Source: Agapanthus africanus (taxonomy: Eukaryota > Streptophyta > Magnoliopsida > Asparagales > Amaryllidaceae). From it: DNA of 64,000 nt. Positions 11,256 to 21,027 of this stretch are shown here, one piece after another. The stretch covers positions 65,345,396 to 65,409,395 of the forward strand of contig JASDDO010000016.1 of assembly GCA_030015575.1 (NCBI GenBank). The letters run 5' to 3'. Below the pieces are notes generated by a model, which was not told the origin of the DNA, did not search any database, and saw only the letters and a list, made by a program, of their open reading frames with translations. The position numbers and the translations under genes were made by a program. Within the stretch, counting starts at the first letter, position 1; the number at the start of each line of letters is the position of its first letter.

Positions 11256-12241
11256 TAGAATCCCGTGTCCAGTCTATTTTGCACTAAAAAGGGTTAGTAC
11301 AAGTGGCAGCGTGAATTTATAATTTGGTGAGATGAATGAATGCGGTGTTTTGTATTGAAAAGTGATACAGACTTTTGAAAAAATGATGCAACACAACAAA
11401 TGCAACACACAAAACCCTAATTCTAGGGGTCACCTAGGTCAAAGCTCTAGACCGCTCCTAACTGCCAAAAGACAAGTCGCAGGATAGAATCCTCCACAGC
11501 CTCTTTGTCCCCCTGTGGCCAGGTAAGTGGGAAGGTACTCCACTACGTAAGTAGTGGGCCTAATTAATAACCACTAGCCTTCGACACACTTTCCTTAGAC
11601 ACCACAAGAAAACGCGGATAAGCAATGAATTACCCACGGCCTTCTCTTGTCCTAAGTGAGCGCGACGGTCCTTAGAGTCATCTCTAGATAATTTTTAGTT
11701 AATGAGGGTAAATGCGGATGCAAGTTTGTGATTTTCGGGGCTTAGGAAGGGTAATGAACTCCCCACCTAATCTGGATTTGGTCTTTGCCCCTTAATTTCC
11801 GTATTAATATGCAAACAACCAAAAATCAAAACACGCACAATTTTTGCTTCTGCGGCGCTACGATTATTTGCAAAGAAACCTGCAGTAAAATGTTAATTGG
11901 AGCAGATTTAGGGAGGAGATAAGAAAGAATGAGATCACCTGAGAATTTTGGTACAGAGATGAGATTATACCACCGCGGAACCGCGGTTTAAGACCCTTAT
12001 TGCCACGGAATCGCGGTCTTGTCAAGGGATCACTGCACTGAAATTTATGGTAATGTTCCTGTTCACCTCAGGAGCTTTCTGGATTATTCATAAAAAATTT
12101 TCCACAGCTCCAATGATTCCAGCTTTCCTCGAAATCAAATCACAACACACGTATTAGGGTTTGTGCGAGTTTAGATCTAAAAATTATAATGGAATAAATT
12201 TTTCAACTCAAATTTCAAAATACGAATAATTAGCGCACAAT
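11256..12241 (-). other. Gyp1 5' leader
   Basis: This non-coding leader lies between the primer-binding site and gag. The stretch 11400-11770 aligns in order with the Gyp2 leader (49540-49920), including the core of a CCTAGGTCAA motif and TGAGCGCGA, although the two elements encode different products. A paired GC palindrome lies at 11973-12016. I see no upstream gene. Confidence 0.7.
11973..12016. repeat. Paired GC palindrome in Gyp1 leader
   Basis: CCGCGGAACCGCGG (11973-11986) and CCACGGAATCGCGG (12003-12016) start 30 bp apart, about 230-290 bp downstream of the primer-binding site. This is a third copy of the motif within Gyp1, in addition to one in each LTR, and the spacer sequence is unrelated. 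Confidence 0.8.
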
Positions 12242-12258
12242 CCACGGCAACGACGCCA
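12242..12258 (-). other. Gyp1 primer-binding site (tRNA-Asp type)
   Basis: The minus strand reads TGGCGTCGTTGCCGTGG two bases after the LTR end, complementary to the 3' end of plant tRNA-Asp with few mismatches. It fixes the orientation of Gyp1 and matches the choice of primer in Athila/Tat elements. Confidence 0.88.
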
Positions 12259-13365
12259 TTTGATTGTAAAGAATTCTTGTTTGTGTAGTATTTGAAATTT
12301 GTATAGAAATCACAACCAAAAATTATTTGACCGCAATCAACTACGGTGTCGGATGTAGATTATTAGTGAGTGCGGATCGTCAACAGGGAAAGTGTAATAG
12401 TTCGTCTTTTGAATTAGATGAGTCGAAACTTTAAAGAAAAGAAAACAAACAATTCATGATTTAAAGTTGAAGTTCAAGAATTAGAAAATATAGATCTAAT
12501 AACAAGAAAAAGATAGAATCAAGAATTGAGAGTTTAATGATTTTTCCAACCAAATATCAAGAATCGAAATGAGGCTCGTAGGAATCGATCGGATCTATAG
12601 ATGTGATGTAATCTTACATTGACGTATTCTTATCCTTCGATGAATTGATACTACATCGATGATGATCGACGAGAATTAGGGATTTATAGTGAAACTAGGA
12701 TTTCATCATTTATCCCTTGTTCCTTCGTCGATATCATTCACATTCTAGCCTCTAGTAAATTCAAGAAATGATCGCAGATCCCTAATTTCGAGCGATCACA
12801 ATAAAGAAAGTATCGCAACGAAACTAGGTCATCGATTCTTGAATTTGCTTGGGTTTACAAAACCCGTAGGACTTAAGAATCGTTTTAAGATTTGTTACAT
12901 CATCATTCTATTGATCGTCTCGACTCCTCGACGAGCGGAGTTTTACTCAAACATCACAACAAGAACCACAATTACAAATTGAGATCGAGTCATGATGCAA
13001 GAATTTAAAGAAAGCAAGATTAAAGAATTTCACCTTTTATTTATATCAACAATTTCATTACAATCGCTCAAGAACTACAAGAGGAAGAACTCGATCGTCG
13101 ATTTGGCTTCGCTCGTCTCCGTGAGTCGCGGATCGGCTAGGATCACTTGCTCGATTGAAGATCGGCTCGGCTCATAAAAGGTTGAAGGCTTCTCGCTTGA
13201 TTTGATACTCGGGATCTTGAATTTGGATTGGAATTAGGGTTAGGGTTTCGCACAAGTCTTGTCACTAGACTTGTGGAAGAAGATGAAGAAATTGAAGAAG
13301 ACTAAAGATTAGCTAAGGATTAACAAAGATTAGCAAAGATTATCTTTAACCCTAGGTCTAGGCTT

Positions 13366-13375
13366 CTATTTATAG
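13366..13375 (-). promoter_or_regulatory. Gyp1 5' LTR TATA-box
   Basis: CTATAAATAG on the minus strand, about 740 bp into the LTR in element orientation, is the best promoter candidate for Gyp1. It places U3 at roughly 13370-14116. Confidence 0.6.
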
Positions 13376-13672
13376 ACTTCCCCAAACCCGAGATCTAGGA
13401 TTAGAATTTGAATTTCCCTCTAAAAGTTAGATAGAAGAGATTTGAATTTCCCTCCAAAATTTTGTTGAGGAGAAGCTTCTAGATGTGATTAGTTAGGAGG
13501 GAGCTTCTAGAAATAGTTTGTTAGAAGCTTAATTAGGATTAGCTTAATTAATCATCTTTGCTGATCTAGAAGAAGCTTCGAGTGTTTTCTGGAGATTGAC
13601 ATATATTTCTGAGCTGTAGACACTGAGATAAGAGTTTTGCACTGAAAATTGAGCGCTGATGTGGAAATACCA

Positions 13673-13716
13673 CCGCGGAACCGCGGCGCAAGCAGGCTCC
13701 TGCCGCGGATCTGCGG
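13673..13716. repeat. Paired GC palindrome in Gyp1 5' LTR
   Basis: CCGCGGAACCGCGG (13673-13686) and CCGCGGATCTGCGG (13703-13716) start 30 bp apart. The pair lies in U3, some 300 bp upstream of the TATA box in element orientation. Confidence 0.82.
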
Positions 13717-14116
13717 CTCTTTGTGGGCCTTGGGCTTTGGTCTTTTCTGGTAATTCCCTCTATAATATTTGGGCCATGTTTTGATGTGTTGAATTTCATT
13801 TGGCCTTCTGTATTTCTACCAGTTCTCAGGTCTTTGAGTTGGCGTAATGTTTGATCAGAAAAATGACAATTTTGGCTTTTCTTCCGGATTTTCCTGCACA
13901 ATTTCTCAAGACAAGTGTTGCGCAATATAGGGATGATGCGATGCCATTAAATGCAGTCAATTTCCTCAGAAATGTCGGTTTTAGAATCTAACACATGAAA
14001 TCTGATATTTAACGACTGATTTGCTAATATGTGAAATATGAATACCGTACACTTCTAAATGAGTGCAAATGATAGGGAAATTGCCGGTTAAAAGATGCAA
14101 TATTTTCGACTGATCA

Positions 14117-14895
14117 ATATTCCAGTAGTATCTCAGGGTGTTTTGGGCTACACTCTGACACGACTTGTACCGCTTTTGGGGGTCTGACTTTTACCAACCC
14201 CCTAGGCCCGCTATGTGATGCTTATAGACGAACGGACCGGACTGTACGTATATTGTCACTGACAGGCTCAGTAGGGTGTCAGGATGAGTTCGCTCATCGA
14301 CCTCCTTTTTGGTCAATACCTGGTAGCTCGTTACATATGGCTAATACCTTTGACGTGCAAGTGGTTAAATCCACAGCCAAAGTATTGATAAGTCTTTAGA
14401 GTCCCCTACAGACAGTTTCTCAAGTTTCGGGCAAAACGCTGTAGAGGCCGTACGGATTTATGCAGGGTTCGAACGTACGCATGCACTTGTGCACGTGTAG
14501 TGTTTTGGACGGATAATACTAGCGGGCTTTGGTTTAAGCCGGATCCTAGTATTATAATGTGTAGATTTTGTCTCATTGCATTTGTATTCGGTTGGAATAC
14601 AAATGCGGGTATGTATATACAGTCGCGGGGTTATATTGTAATTTGCTACCGGATCGCTTTTTGAAGTTGCCAGCTTGCTTTCTCTTTTTGGCCAAATTCC
14701 TTTTCAATTGTTCTTTGGCTGAATTTTCCATGGAGGGGGTTATTTGCAAAAAAGCAATTAGTGGAGGGAGGGTTTTTTTGTGGGGCCGGGGCTCCAAAAT
14801 TCTGCAGCAAGTCCATGCGCCTTCATGATTTGCTTTGCTTTATTTTGTTCATCATTTCTTTGCATTATGTGATGGAATTAGACAAAGTTTTGGGT
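14117..14895 (+). repeat. CopP1 copia-type LTR, fragment 2 of 3
   Basis: This continues the LTR interrupted at 340, matching from about 33599 of the CopP2 LTR. It stops at 14895, where CopM2 inserted. The final five bases, TGGGT, are the left copy of the CopM2 target duplication. There are no genes. Confidence 0.9.
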
Positions 14896-17047
14896 TGTAG
14901 GGTTCCTAGGCACACTAAGGAGGTTTCACAAGGAATCAACCATGCCAAACAAAAATATTCCGGTGCCGAGAAACCCTAAACTAGATCGTTAACTAGAGAT
15001 TAAGCGAAAAGCAAGCAAGTAAACAACTTTATTGCTACGTGAAAAGGGACTACAACCTTTGTAGATCCGCTCCACCATTTCTTTAGCTCCATGTTGACGT
15101 CCCTCCCTTGCGACCATCGGATCCTTGACTCTGGCGATGGTTTCGTCGTAGAAATGATCGGGCTAGGTCATTGACTTCGAGGCCTAAAATGATCTACGTC
15201 GAGGCGACTCAAACTCAAGCTCCATCTTCACTAGGTCAAGAAACTTGTGAAGAAAACATCCTCTACTACATGGCAAGTGATAGAGGATGAAGAAATAGGA
15301 AGTGGGTTCACTTTGGATTTGGATTTCTCACTTAGAATTTTCTAGCAAACTTTTTCTTTCTTCATGAAGAAGATGAAGAAGAAGAAAAAGAAAAAGAATT
15401 AATTGAAATGAAAATTCAAGTGATTCTTATCATATAGCAACCATGGGTTAGTCTAACTCATGTAGAGAATAAACTAGGGTTTAGATAATGGTTAGGTTTG
15501 AGAATAGAAACAAAATGGTGAAGCTTCATGAAACTCCAAGAAAAAAACAAAGAAAGCCACCATATTTGTTTTTGCCCAAATAAATAAATGAATAAATAAA
15601 TGAGTAAATCAAACCCTAACCATTAACCTAATCATAGTTTAAAGCATACACTAACCCAAGTTTGCATGTATCATCAAACATGATACAATCAAGTGCACAA
15701 AAATATATCATATATACAATGTGCACAAACTAGTGAGAAAATAATCTTAAGTGAACCAATACTAGTTAATATAAAGTAATATATCAGATATATAATTATA
15801 CATTAAATCACTAAATCAACACTTGATTTAATGATCCGGTCATATCGCATATAACCGACTAATGTCAAGTGTATCAATGTATCGAATCAACACTTGATTC
15901 GGTAACATATCGCGATAATGGAATACAGTGTCACATACTGGTATTATTCTCGGTCCCGCACATATCTCATATGCGCTCCTATTTCGTTTCTCTTGAGCCA
16001 GGAAAACTCTGTGTAGGACTCTAAAGACTCGTCAATACGTCGGCAGCAGGTGATGATCATATCAAACACCCACAAGCCGCAAGCGGTCTGCTAAACGTAA
16101 CGGCCACCCGGGTATTGAGCGATCAGAAGATCAACGAGCAAGCCCGCTCACACTCCTGTGAATCCGACGAGTAACACTACCGTACAGTCCGGTCTGTTCG
16201 TCTGATATGTCGCATATCTTGTCCAGGGGTGGTAAACGTCAGACCCAAATAACTCGATAAGTCATGTCGATATGAGGCTCATAACGGATCAAGAAACTAC
16301 TGGTAACACTTACCAGTAAATCCCTAAAGCAGCCTTGGCCAAGGACTTCCTGTTATAGCCAATCGTGCACTGCGCAACATCAACTCCCTATACCGGGAGA
16401 GACGAAACCCCTCCTATCGCTCATTGCCTTCATGTGACTCGGGACTGTACCCAAAAACCACCGTTTTGCACGCCTTCTTGGATGTGGTAAGATGGAAATC
16501 AAAGCACAGTGGGAATCACACAAGACTCAATGACGATCTCGGGTCTTCAGACTAACCTGCACCAGTTTCACCAGAGAACTGCCATATGACGTAAGGTATA
16601 ATTCCATCTGTGAGTTCTCGGGGAGTCCGTCCAGTGTACCCAGTCTCCACTGAGCACCCGTATATCATCTTTGATGTCAAACACCAATGGATATGGGATC
16701 ATCCATCGCCCATCTATATGGGTCGAGAAGCTACACGCTAGTCTACTCTGGTATATCGATGCCCTGTCTCGATACACCCACGACTAGGGACTTTGAAGGA
16801 TGTACTTATGGACTACCACGTCCCCACTAGTATGATCCGCATCATAGTCCAGGTAGTCAAGTACACATCCTAAGGGCTTTACCAACAAGTAACAGAGAGA
16901 CAATCAGTGTGCACGTTAAGGTAAAGAGTAACCAGATAGCATACTATCATATCGAGCAAGAAAGTCTTCCCTATATATGTCCAAGCATCCACTACAATAT
17001 ACATCCTATGTATAGTAATTGCCTCTAGGGCATACATATAACTAGCA
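14896..17047 (-). repeat. CopM2 3' LTR
   Basis: On the plus strand it begins TGTAGGG and ends AGCA, followed at once by the polypurine tract. A purine-rich GAAGAA run near 15360-15400 and several AAACCCTAA telo-box copies are visible. It lacks a roughly 30-bp segment that the partner has near 24115. The family is homologous to, but well diverged from, the CopP LTR family. Confidence 0.92.
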
Positions 17048-17062
17048 ATCTCCCACTTGCAC
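17048..17062 (-). other. CopM2 polypurine tract
   Basis: The minus strand reads GTGCAAGTGGGAGAT immediately before the 3' LTR. The same 15 bases occur in CopM3, CopM4 and CopP2, showing that the two copia families share this signal. Confidence 0.88.
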
Positions 17063-18330
17063 TAGGGCCATCTGATAGCAGTGGTTGTAGTATCTCATAC
17101 ACAACCATCCCATAAAAGTCTCTCTCTGGGAAAAGGACTTTCGTGAATGGATCCGCCCTGTTGTCCTCTGAGTCTACTCTCCTAACCTCGATCCTCTGGA
17201 GATCAACCATCTCCATCGATCAGGTGATACTGCCTAAGAATATGTCTGGATCACTGATGGGACGGGCGTTCCTTGGCATAAGCCACAACTCCATTGTCAC
17301 ACAATGGGAGGAATGAAGTTCATCTAATGAACTTATATACACCCACACTTCCTCTTTGGTAGCATCTTTAGTAGCGATGTATCCAGCCTTTATCGTCTAG
17401 TATGCCACGGTATCTAGTTTGGAACTCTTCCAACATACTGTCCATTTACTAAGGGTAAAGACAATGCCTGTGACTGACATTCAGTCGTCCTTATCACCCT
17501 GGAACCTTTCCAGTGATTCTCCCCAGGATCAATTGATACCATCTCACTACAACTAGTGAGTATCCTAACATCCAATTAGATCTATCTCATAGATCCAAAA
17601 CCCAGGATTTAGTAGGTATCACTTTGATCCTATATGAAGAATCCTTGTGATAAGCGGAGATTGACCGAGCGTAGCATATGAAACTCCTTCCCTATCAATA
17701 GTATGTCATCCACGTACTCTACGAGGATCACCAGCATACTCCCTACCACCCTTTTGTATATACAAGGTTCATCTACCATTTTAATGAAGTCAAACTCTTT
17801 GACTACCACATCAAAACAGACGTTCCAACTCCGCGATGCCTGCTTTATCACATAAACATCTTGCACACGTTTCTGCTGCTCACACTGTCTACGAAGCCCT
17901 CTGATTGTGTACTTATAGACTCTGTCTTCTAAATCATTATTTAGAAAAGCAATCATTACACCCAACCGCCAGATATCGTAGTCAAGGTATGTAGCCGTGG
18001 CAAGTAGGATCTGGATGGACTTAAGCATAGGCCCCAGAAAAGGTTTCATCATTAGCCACAACTAGTCTATTATGCAAACCTTTAACGAGTCTAGCTTTGA
18101 AAGTCTCAACTTTTTCATGTACACCAAGTAATCTTCTCAAGATATACTTGCTTCTGATGGGGATTTAACCCTTCAGATATAGCAACTAAAGTCCATACCT
18201 TGTTGGTGTATAAGGATTCCATCTCAGATCGCTAAGCATCCAGCCATTCTTACAGAGTCCTACTCCTAATGGCCAGCTTGAAACTAGTTAAGTCATCATC
18301 CCATGATGCAATCCTCGCTTCCACTGTCAT
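17063..18330 (-). pseudogene. CopM2 reverse transcriptase and RNase H remnant
   Basis: This would copy element RNA into DNA and remove the RNA strand. The reverse transcriptase core is readable at 17633-18061: a DIWRLGVMIAFLNNDLEDRVY stretch, IKQASRSWNVCFDVVVKEF and the catalytic YVDDILLIG (YVDD codons 17705-17716). After that come TAG at 17630-17632 and, 21 bases on, TAA at 17609-17611. RNase H is recognisable from a CDN motif and the end segment DNRADPFTKVL (17063-17216), with TGA at 17251-17253. The first part, near 18100-18300, is out of frame. The same three stops occur in CopM1, CopM3 and CopM4. Confidence 0.88.
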
Positions 18331-19993
18331 AGAGAAACCGAAGTATCTCTCAGGTGCGTGAGGAACCCTACTAGATCGGCGGAGAGGCTGAGGTTCATTG
18401 GTTGCTATTGAATCCTTTGGTTCTACCAAATCAGCAGCTGCAGTTTGTATAGCTGGAACTCTTTCCAGTTCTACCTCATGTCCACAAATTTCTTCATAAG
18501 AAATTCCCTTTCACAAAGGTGGCATGTTGAGAAACAAAACATTTTTGTTCCTCGGTTTGGTAGAAGATATTCCCTTGCAAATGCTTGGGATATCCAACAA
18601 ACTTCTGCAGAACTGACTTTGCCTCGAGCTTGTCCGGATTATGCTTTTAGACATAGGCTGGACAACCCCAAATCTTAACTAACTTAAGAGAAGGGCTCTT
18701 CCCTTTCCATATCATATATGAAGTGGTAGGCAACTGATTTGATTTGAACCCTATTCAATAGGTATGCAACTTCTCAAGTGCATAACTCCCTAAAAAGAAA
18801 TAGGAAACTCAGTAGTACTCATTATAGAGCACAGCATATCACATAGGGTGTGATTGCTCCGCCCCGATACACCGAGGTGCTGTGGTGTATACGGAGGAGT
18901 AATGCTGAGAGAGAATCTCATTCTCCTTTACAATAATCCAGGAATTCCGTGCTCAAGTATTCTCCTCCTTGATCACATCAAAGGACATAATACTTATACC
19001 CGTATTTTGGTTCTCTATTTTTATCTTATATTCTATGAATATCCCAAAAGGTTCGGACTTGTGTTTCAACAGGAACATATGTCTGAATCTTGAGAGATTA
19101 TCAGAGAATGTAATGAAGTACAAAGAACCGGTCTTGGCATGTGTAGACAGGGGACCTTCATACATCAGCATGTATCAATCCCAAGAGTTCACTAACTCTT
19201 TCTCTGCTTCCAATAAACAGAGCTATGGTCATCTTATCTGTGTGACATTACTGGCAAGTTTCATAAGATGTAAATTCAAACTAATTTAAATATGCATCTA
19301 AAATGTAACTTTAGATAGTCGGGTCGCATTGATATGACCTAGTCTACAATGCCTCAAGAAGGATTCATTCATTTCTGAACTCTTCCTCTTGTGTGTATTC
19401 TATATACTAAGAACTGTAGTTTGATTTAGAACGTTAATGCTTTTAGATAACGTGCCTGAACCGATCAACTATTGATATATGAAATGTTCAAAACATTATC
19501 CAATCAATACAAAATTATATCCTTCTTAAATAAATAAGGAGACTGATATGATTTTGTATATCAGGTTCGGTATCTAATAACATTTGTTCAGAATCAATGT
19601 ATTCTGGTAATACAGGGTGACAGTGACCAACAGACTTGGCTGCAACACTTGCACCGTTTTCTGCCTCATGAAACTTATCACCCGTTCTCAGTTCTCTACC
19701 TTTCTGTAGCCCATGTAACAAATTACATATGCGGGATCCTGATCTGGTACCACATACCCAGGACGTAAAGGATACTGAGAAACAGTTCTATGAATTGAAC
19801 ACACCCGAAGATGATGCATCAACATGCACTCTCTTCGTTTGGGCAGCACGGGAATTCTGGTAATCCCTAATTTCCTGCTCTGTCTTATAACAATTATAAG
19901 TTGAAGCGGGACCAACGTTCCCCAGCTCAGTATAATAAGCGGGTTCGGTCTATATATCCGTTTTATTATCTTGATTAAGGTGTGATATGGTCG
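18331..19993 (-). pseudogene. CopM2 protease and integrase remnant
   Basis: The protease would mature the particle and the integrase would insert the DNA. The protease is seen in two frames (19515-19721 and 19688-19915): the motif region reads CGTRSGSRIC, so the catalytic Asp of the usual D-T-G is Gly and the enzyme is dead; GDKFHEAENGASVAAKSVG follows. Integrase core (18953-19171) reads EGPLSTHAKTGSLYFITFSDN with MFLLKHKSEPF. The C-terminal domain and the SSRVP-like linker (18331-18700) are scattered over frames. A short gag-like tail precedes the protease, with no capsid or zinc knuckle upstream of it. Confidence 0.82.
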
Positions 19994-20020
19994 CTACCTG
20001 GAGAGAGAGAGAAGAAAACA
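19991..20020 (-). promoter_or_regulatory. Candidate 3' splice acceptor before CopM2 pol
   Basis: In element orientation a long CT tract leads to GTAG followed by CGACC, directly upstream of the pol frame (AG at 19994-19995). The arrangement is kept in all five copia interiors, including the diverged CopP2 (GCAG, then CGACC, at 37270). Splicing is an inference; no donor has been identified. Confidence 0.4.
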
Positions 20021-20436
20021 CTCTGTGTGCGCTCTTGCAAGATCAGATTGGTTATCATTTTATCTAATCAGGATGGCTCCCACCGTTTTTATCAAATCTT
20101 CCTTCAAACCCTAAAAGGAAAGACTAGCCGGGATTAATTACACGCTACAAGTTTGCCAATCTTTCAGCCAGGCCAGTGTTGGTACTTTGAGGGAGGTCCC
20201 CCGTGCTTTCGCACGAACCTAATTAATGTAAACCTCGTTTTCCCAAAGGCGTAACCCCGTTGACACCTTTCTAGACACCTACTTGATTGGCTAATTGTAA
20301 TGTGCAAAACTCTCCTATGACTAACAATTACTTACAGTGGGTATCGGGATCAAACTATCTCATAGAAGGTATGCAATCTCATTGCAAATTTCAACACTTG
20401 AAATTCCCGATAATATTTTGCCCCTGGCAGCTATAT

Positions 20437-20637
20437 GACCTTAACATAGTCAACAAATTATAAGTGCTAGTCAAGTTCAACCCGTCATTTCCCGATTGAA
20501 TTAAACCCACCCGCACGACCCTTAACATAGTCAAAAAAGTCGCACGACTACCCTAATCCAATCGCATCATATGCTTATACAGATAAGCACTAATTAGCGA
20601 CCGCACACTACGCCTTAACATAGTCAACAAACGTAGC
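20437..20637 (-). repeat. CopM2 triple hairpin array
   Basis: Three copies of CCTTAACATAGTCAA lie at 20439-20453, 20520-20534 and 20613-20627 (plus strand). In the element RNA each forms an apical stem, UUGAC/GUUAA with loop UAU. Copies two and three sit in a basal stem of 8-9 pairs that uses G-U pairs only on the sense strand: arms 20512-20519 with 20539-20546, and arms flanking the third copy. Other copia elements here keep the stems but have a different loop, again identical within the element. Confidence 0.7.
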
Positions 20638-20773
20638 ACGAATACTAACTAGTACTTATCTGAAATGACGGAGGGCTATGATAGGTTTTTCTGAAAACCT
20701 ATTGCGTAATGAACTTGATATCGTTGTAGAATCAAATGATTTTAAATGGAGTGTTTTTGAGGCTTTTCTAGTT

Positions 20774-21020
20774 TTGCTAAAGGGGTCACTCCCGGTGAAG
20801 GGATCGTCGGCCCTTTCCTCATCGAATAAGGTGCAGGATATATCATATATACCGCTGTGCAAAGCAAGAACTATAGCAGCAATCAAAAGACAAACCGAGG
20901 GTTGTAGCATCTGCCAGTTATTGCTAAAGGAGTCACTCCCGGTGAAGGGATCTCGGTCCTTTCCTTATCGAATAAGGTGCAGGATGTTCTACAAGGAACA
21001 CCGCGATGCAAAGCAAGAAC
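20774..21020 (-). repeat. CopM2 tandem leader blocks, 147-bp offset
   Basis: Two copies of a unit of about 100 bp (20774-20871 and 20921-21020) share GGTCACTCCCGGTGAAGGGA-type sequence, a CCTTAT/ATAAGG hairpin and an AAAGCAAGAAC end. The minus-strand translation repeats a D-P-F-T-G-S-D peptide, but stops make coding doubtful. The pair is kept in CopM1, CopM3 and CopP2. Confidence 0.75.
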
Positions 21021-21027
21021 TGTAGCT

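Larger units (their letters stand above)
341..14116 (-). mobile_element. Gyp1: non-autonomous Ty3/gypsy (Athila/Tat-like) LTR retrotransposon
   Basis: Two 1,856-bp LTRs (341-2196 and 12261-14116) bound an interior with a tRNA-Asp-type primer-binding site at the right and a polypurine tract at the left, so the element reads on the minus strand. It split a CopP1 LTR. The flanking five bases are GTTTT (336-340) and ATATT (14117-14121); the intact LTR has GTATT there, so each copy of the target duplication appears to carry one mutation. The interior keeps a gag-protease frame with stops and has no reverse transcriptase, RNase H or integrase. A solo LTR (2863-7442) sits in its 3' region. LTRs differ by roughly 4% over the first 600 bp compared by eye. 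It probably depended on another element's pol. Confidence 0.93.
12261..14116 (-). repeat. Gyp1 5' LTR
   Basis: This is 1,856 bp, starting TGATTG and ending TGATCA on the plus strand. It drives the element's transcript. A TATA site is at 13366-13375, a double telo-box at 13234-13248 (downstream of the predicted start) and a paired GC palindrome at 13673-13716 (upstream of the TATA). It is collinear with the 3' LTR throughout. Confidence 0.93.

Noticed and set aside
18854..19289. Plus-strand open frames over the CopM2 integrase, and similar ones at 53084-53884 and 62613-62801
   Set aside because: They are antisense readings of the conserved integrase; they recur only because the element is repeated.
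20437..20637. CRISPR-like array from regularly spaced repeats
   Set aside because: Only three copies, about 80-93 bp apart, inside a eukaryotic retroelement leader, with no cas genes and conserved spacers.
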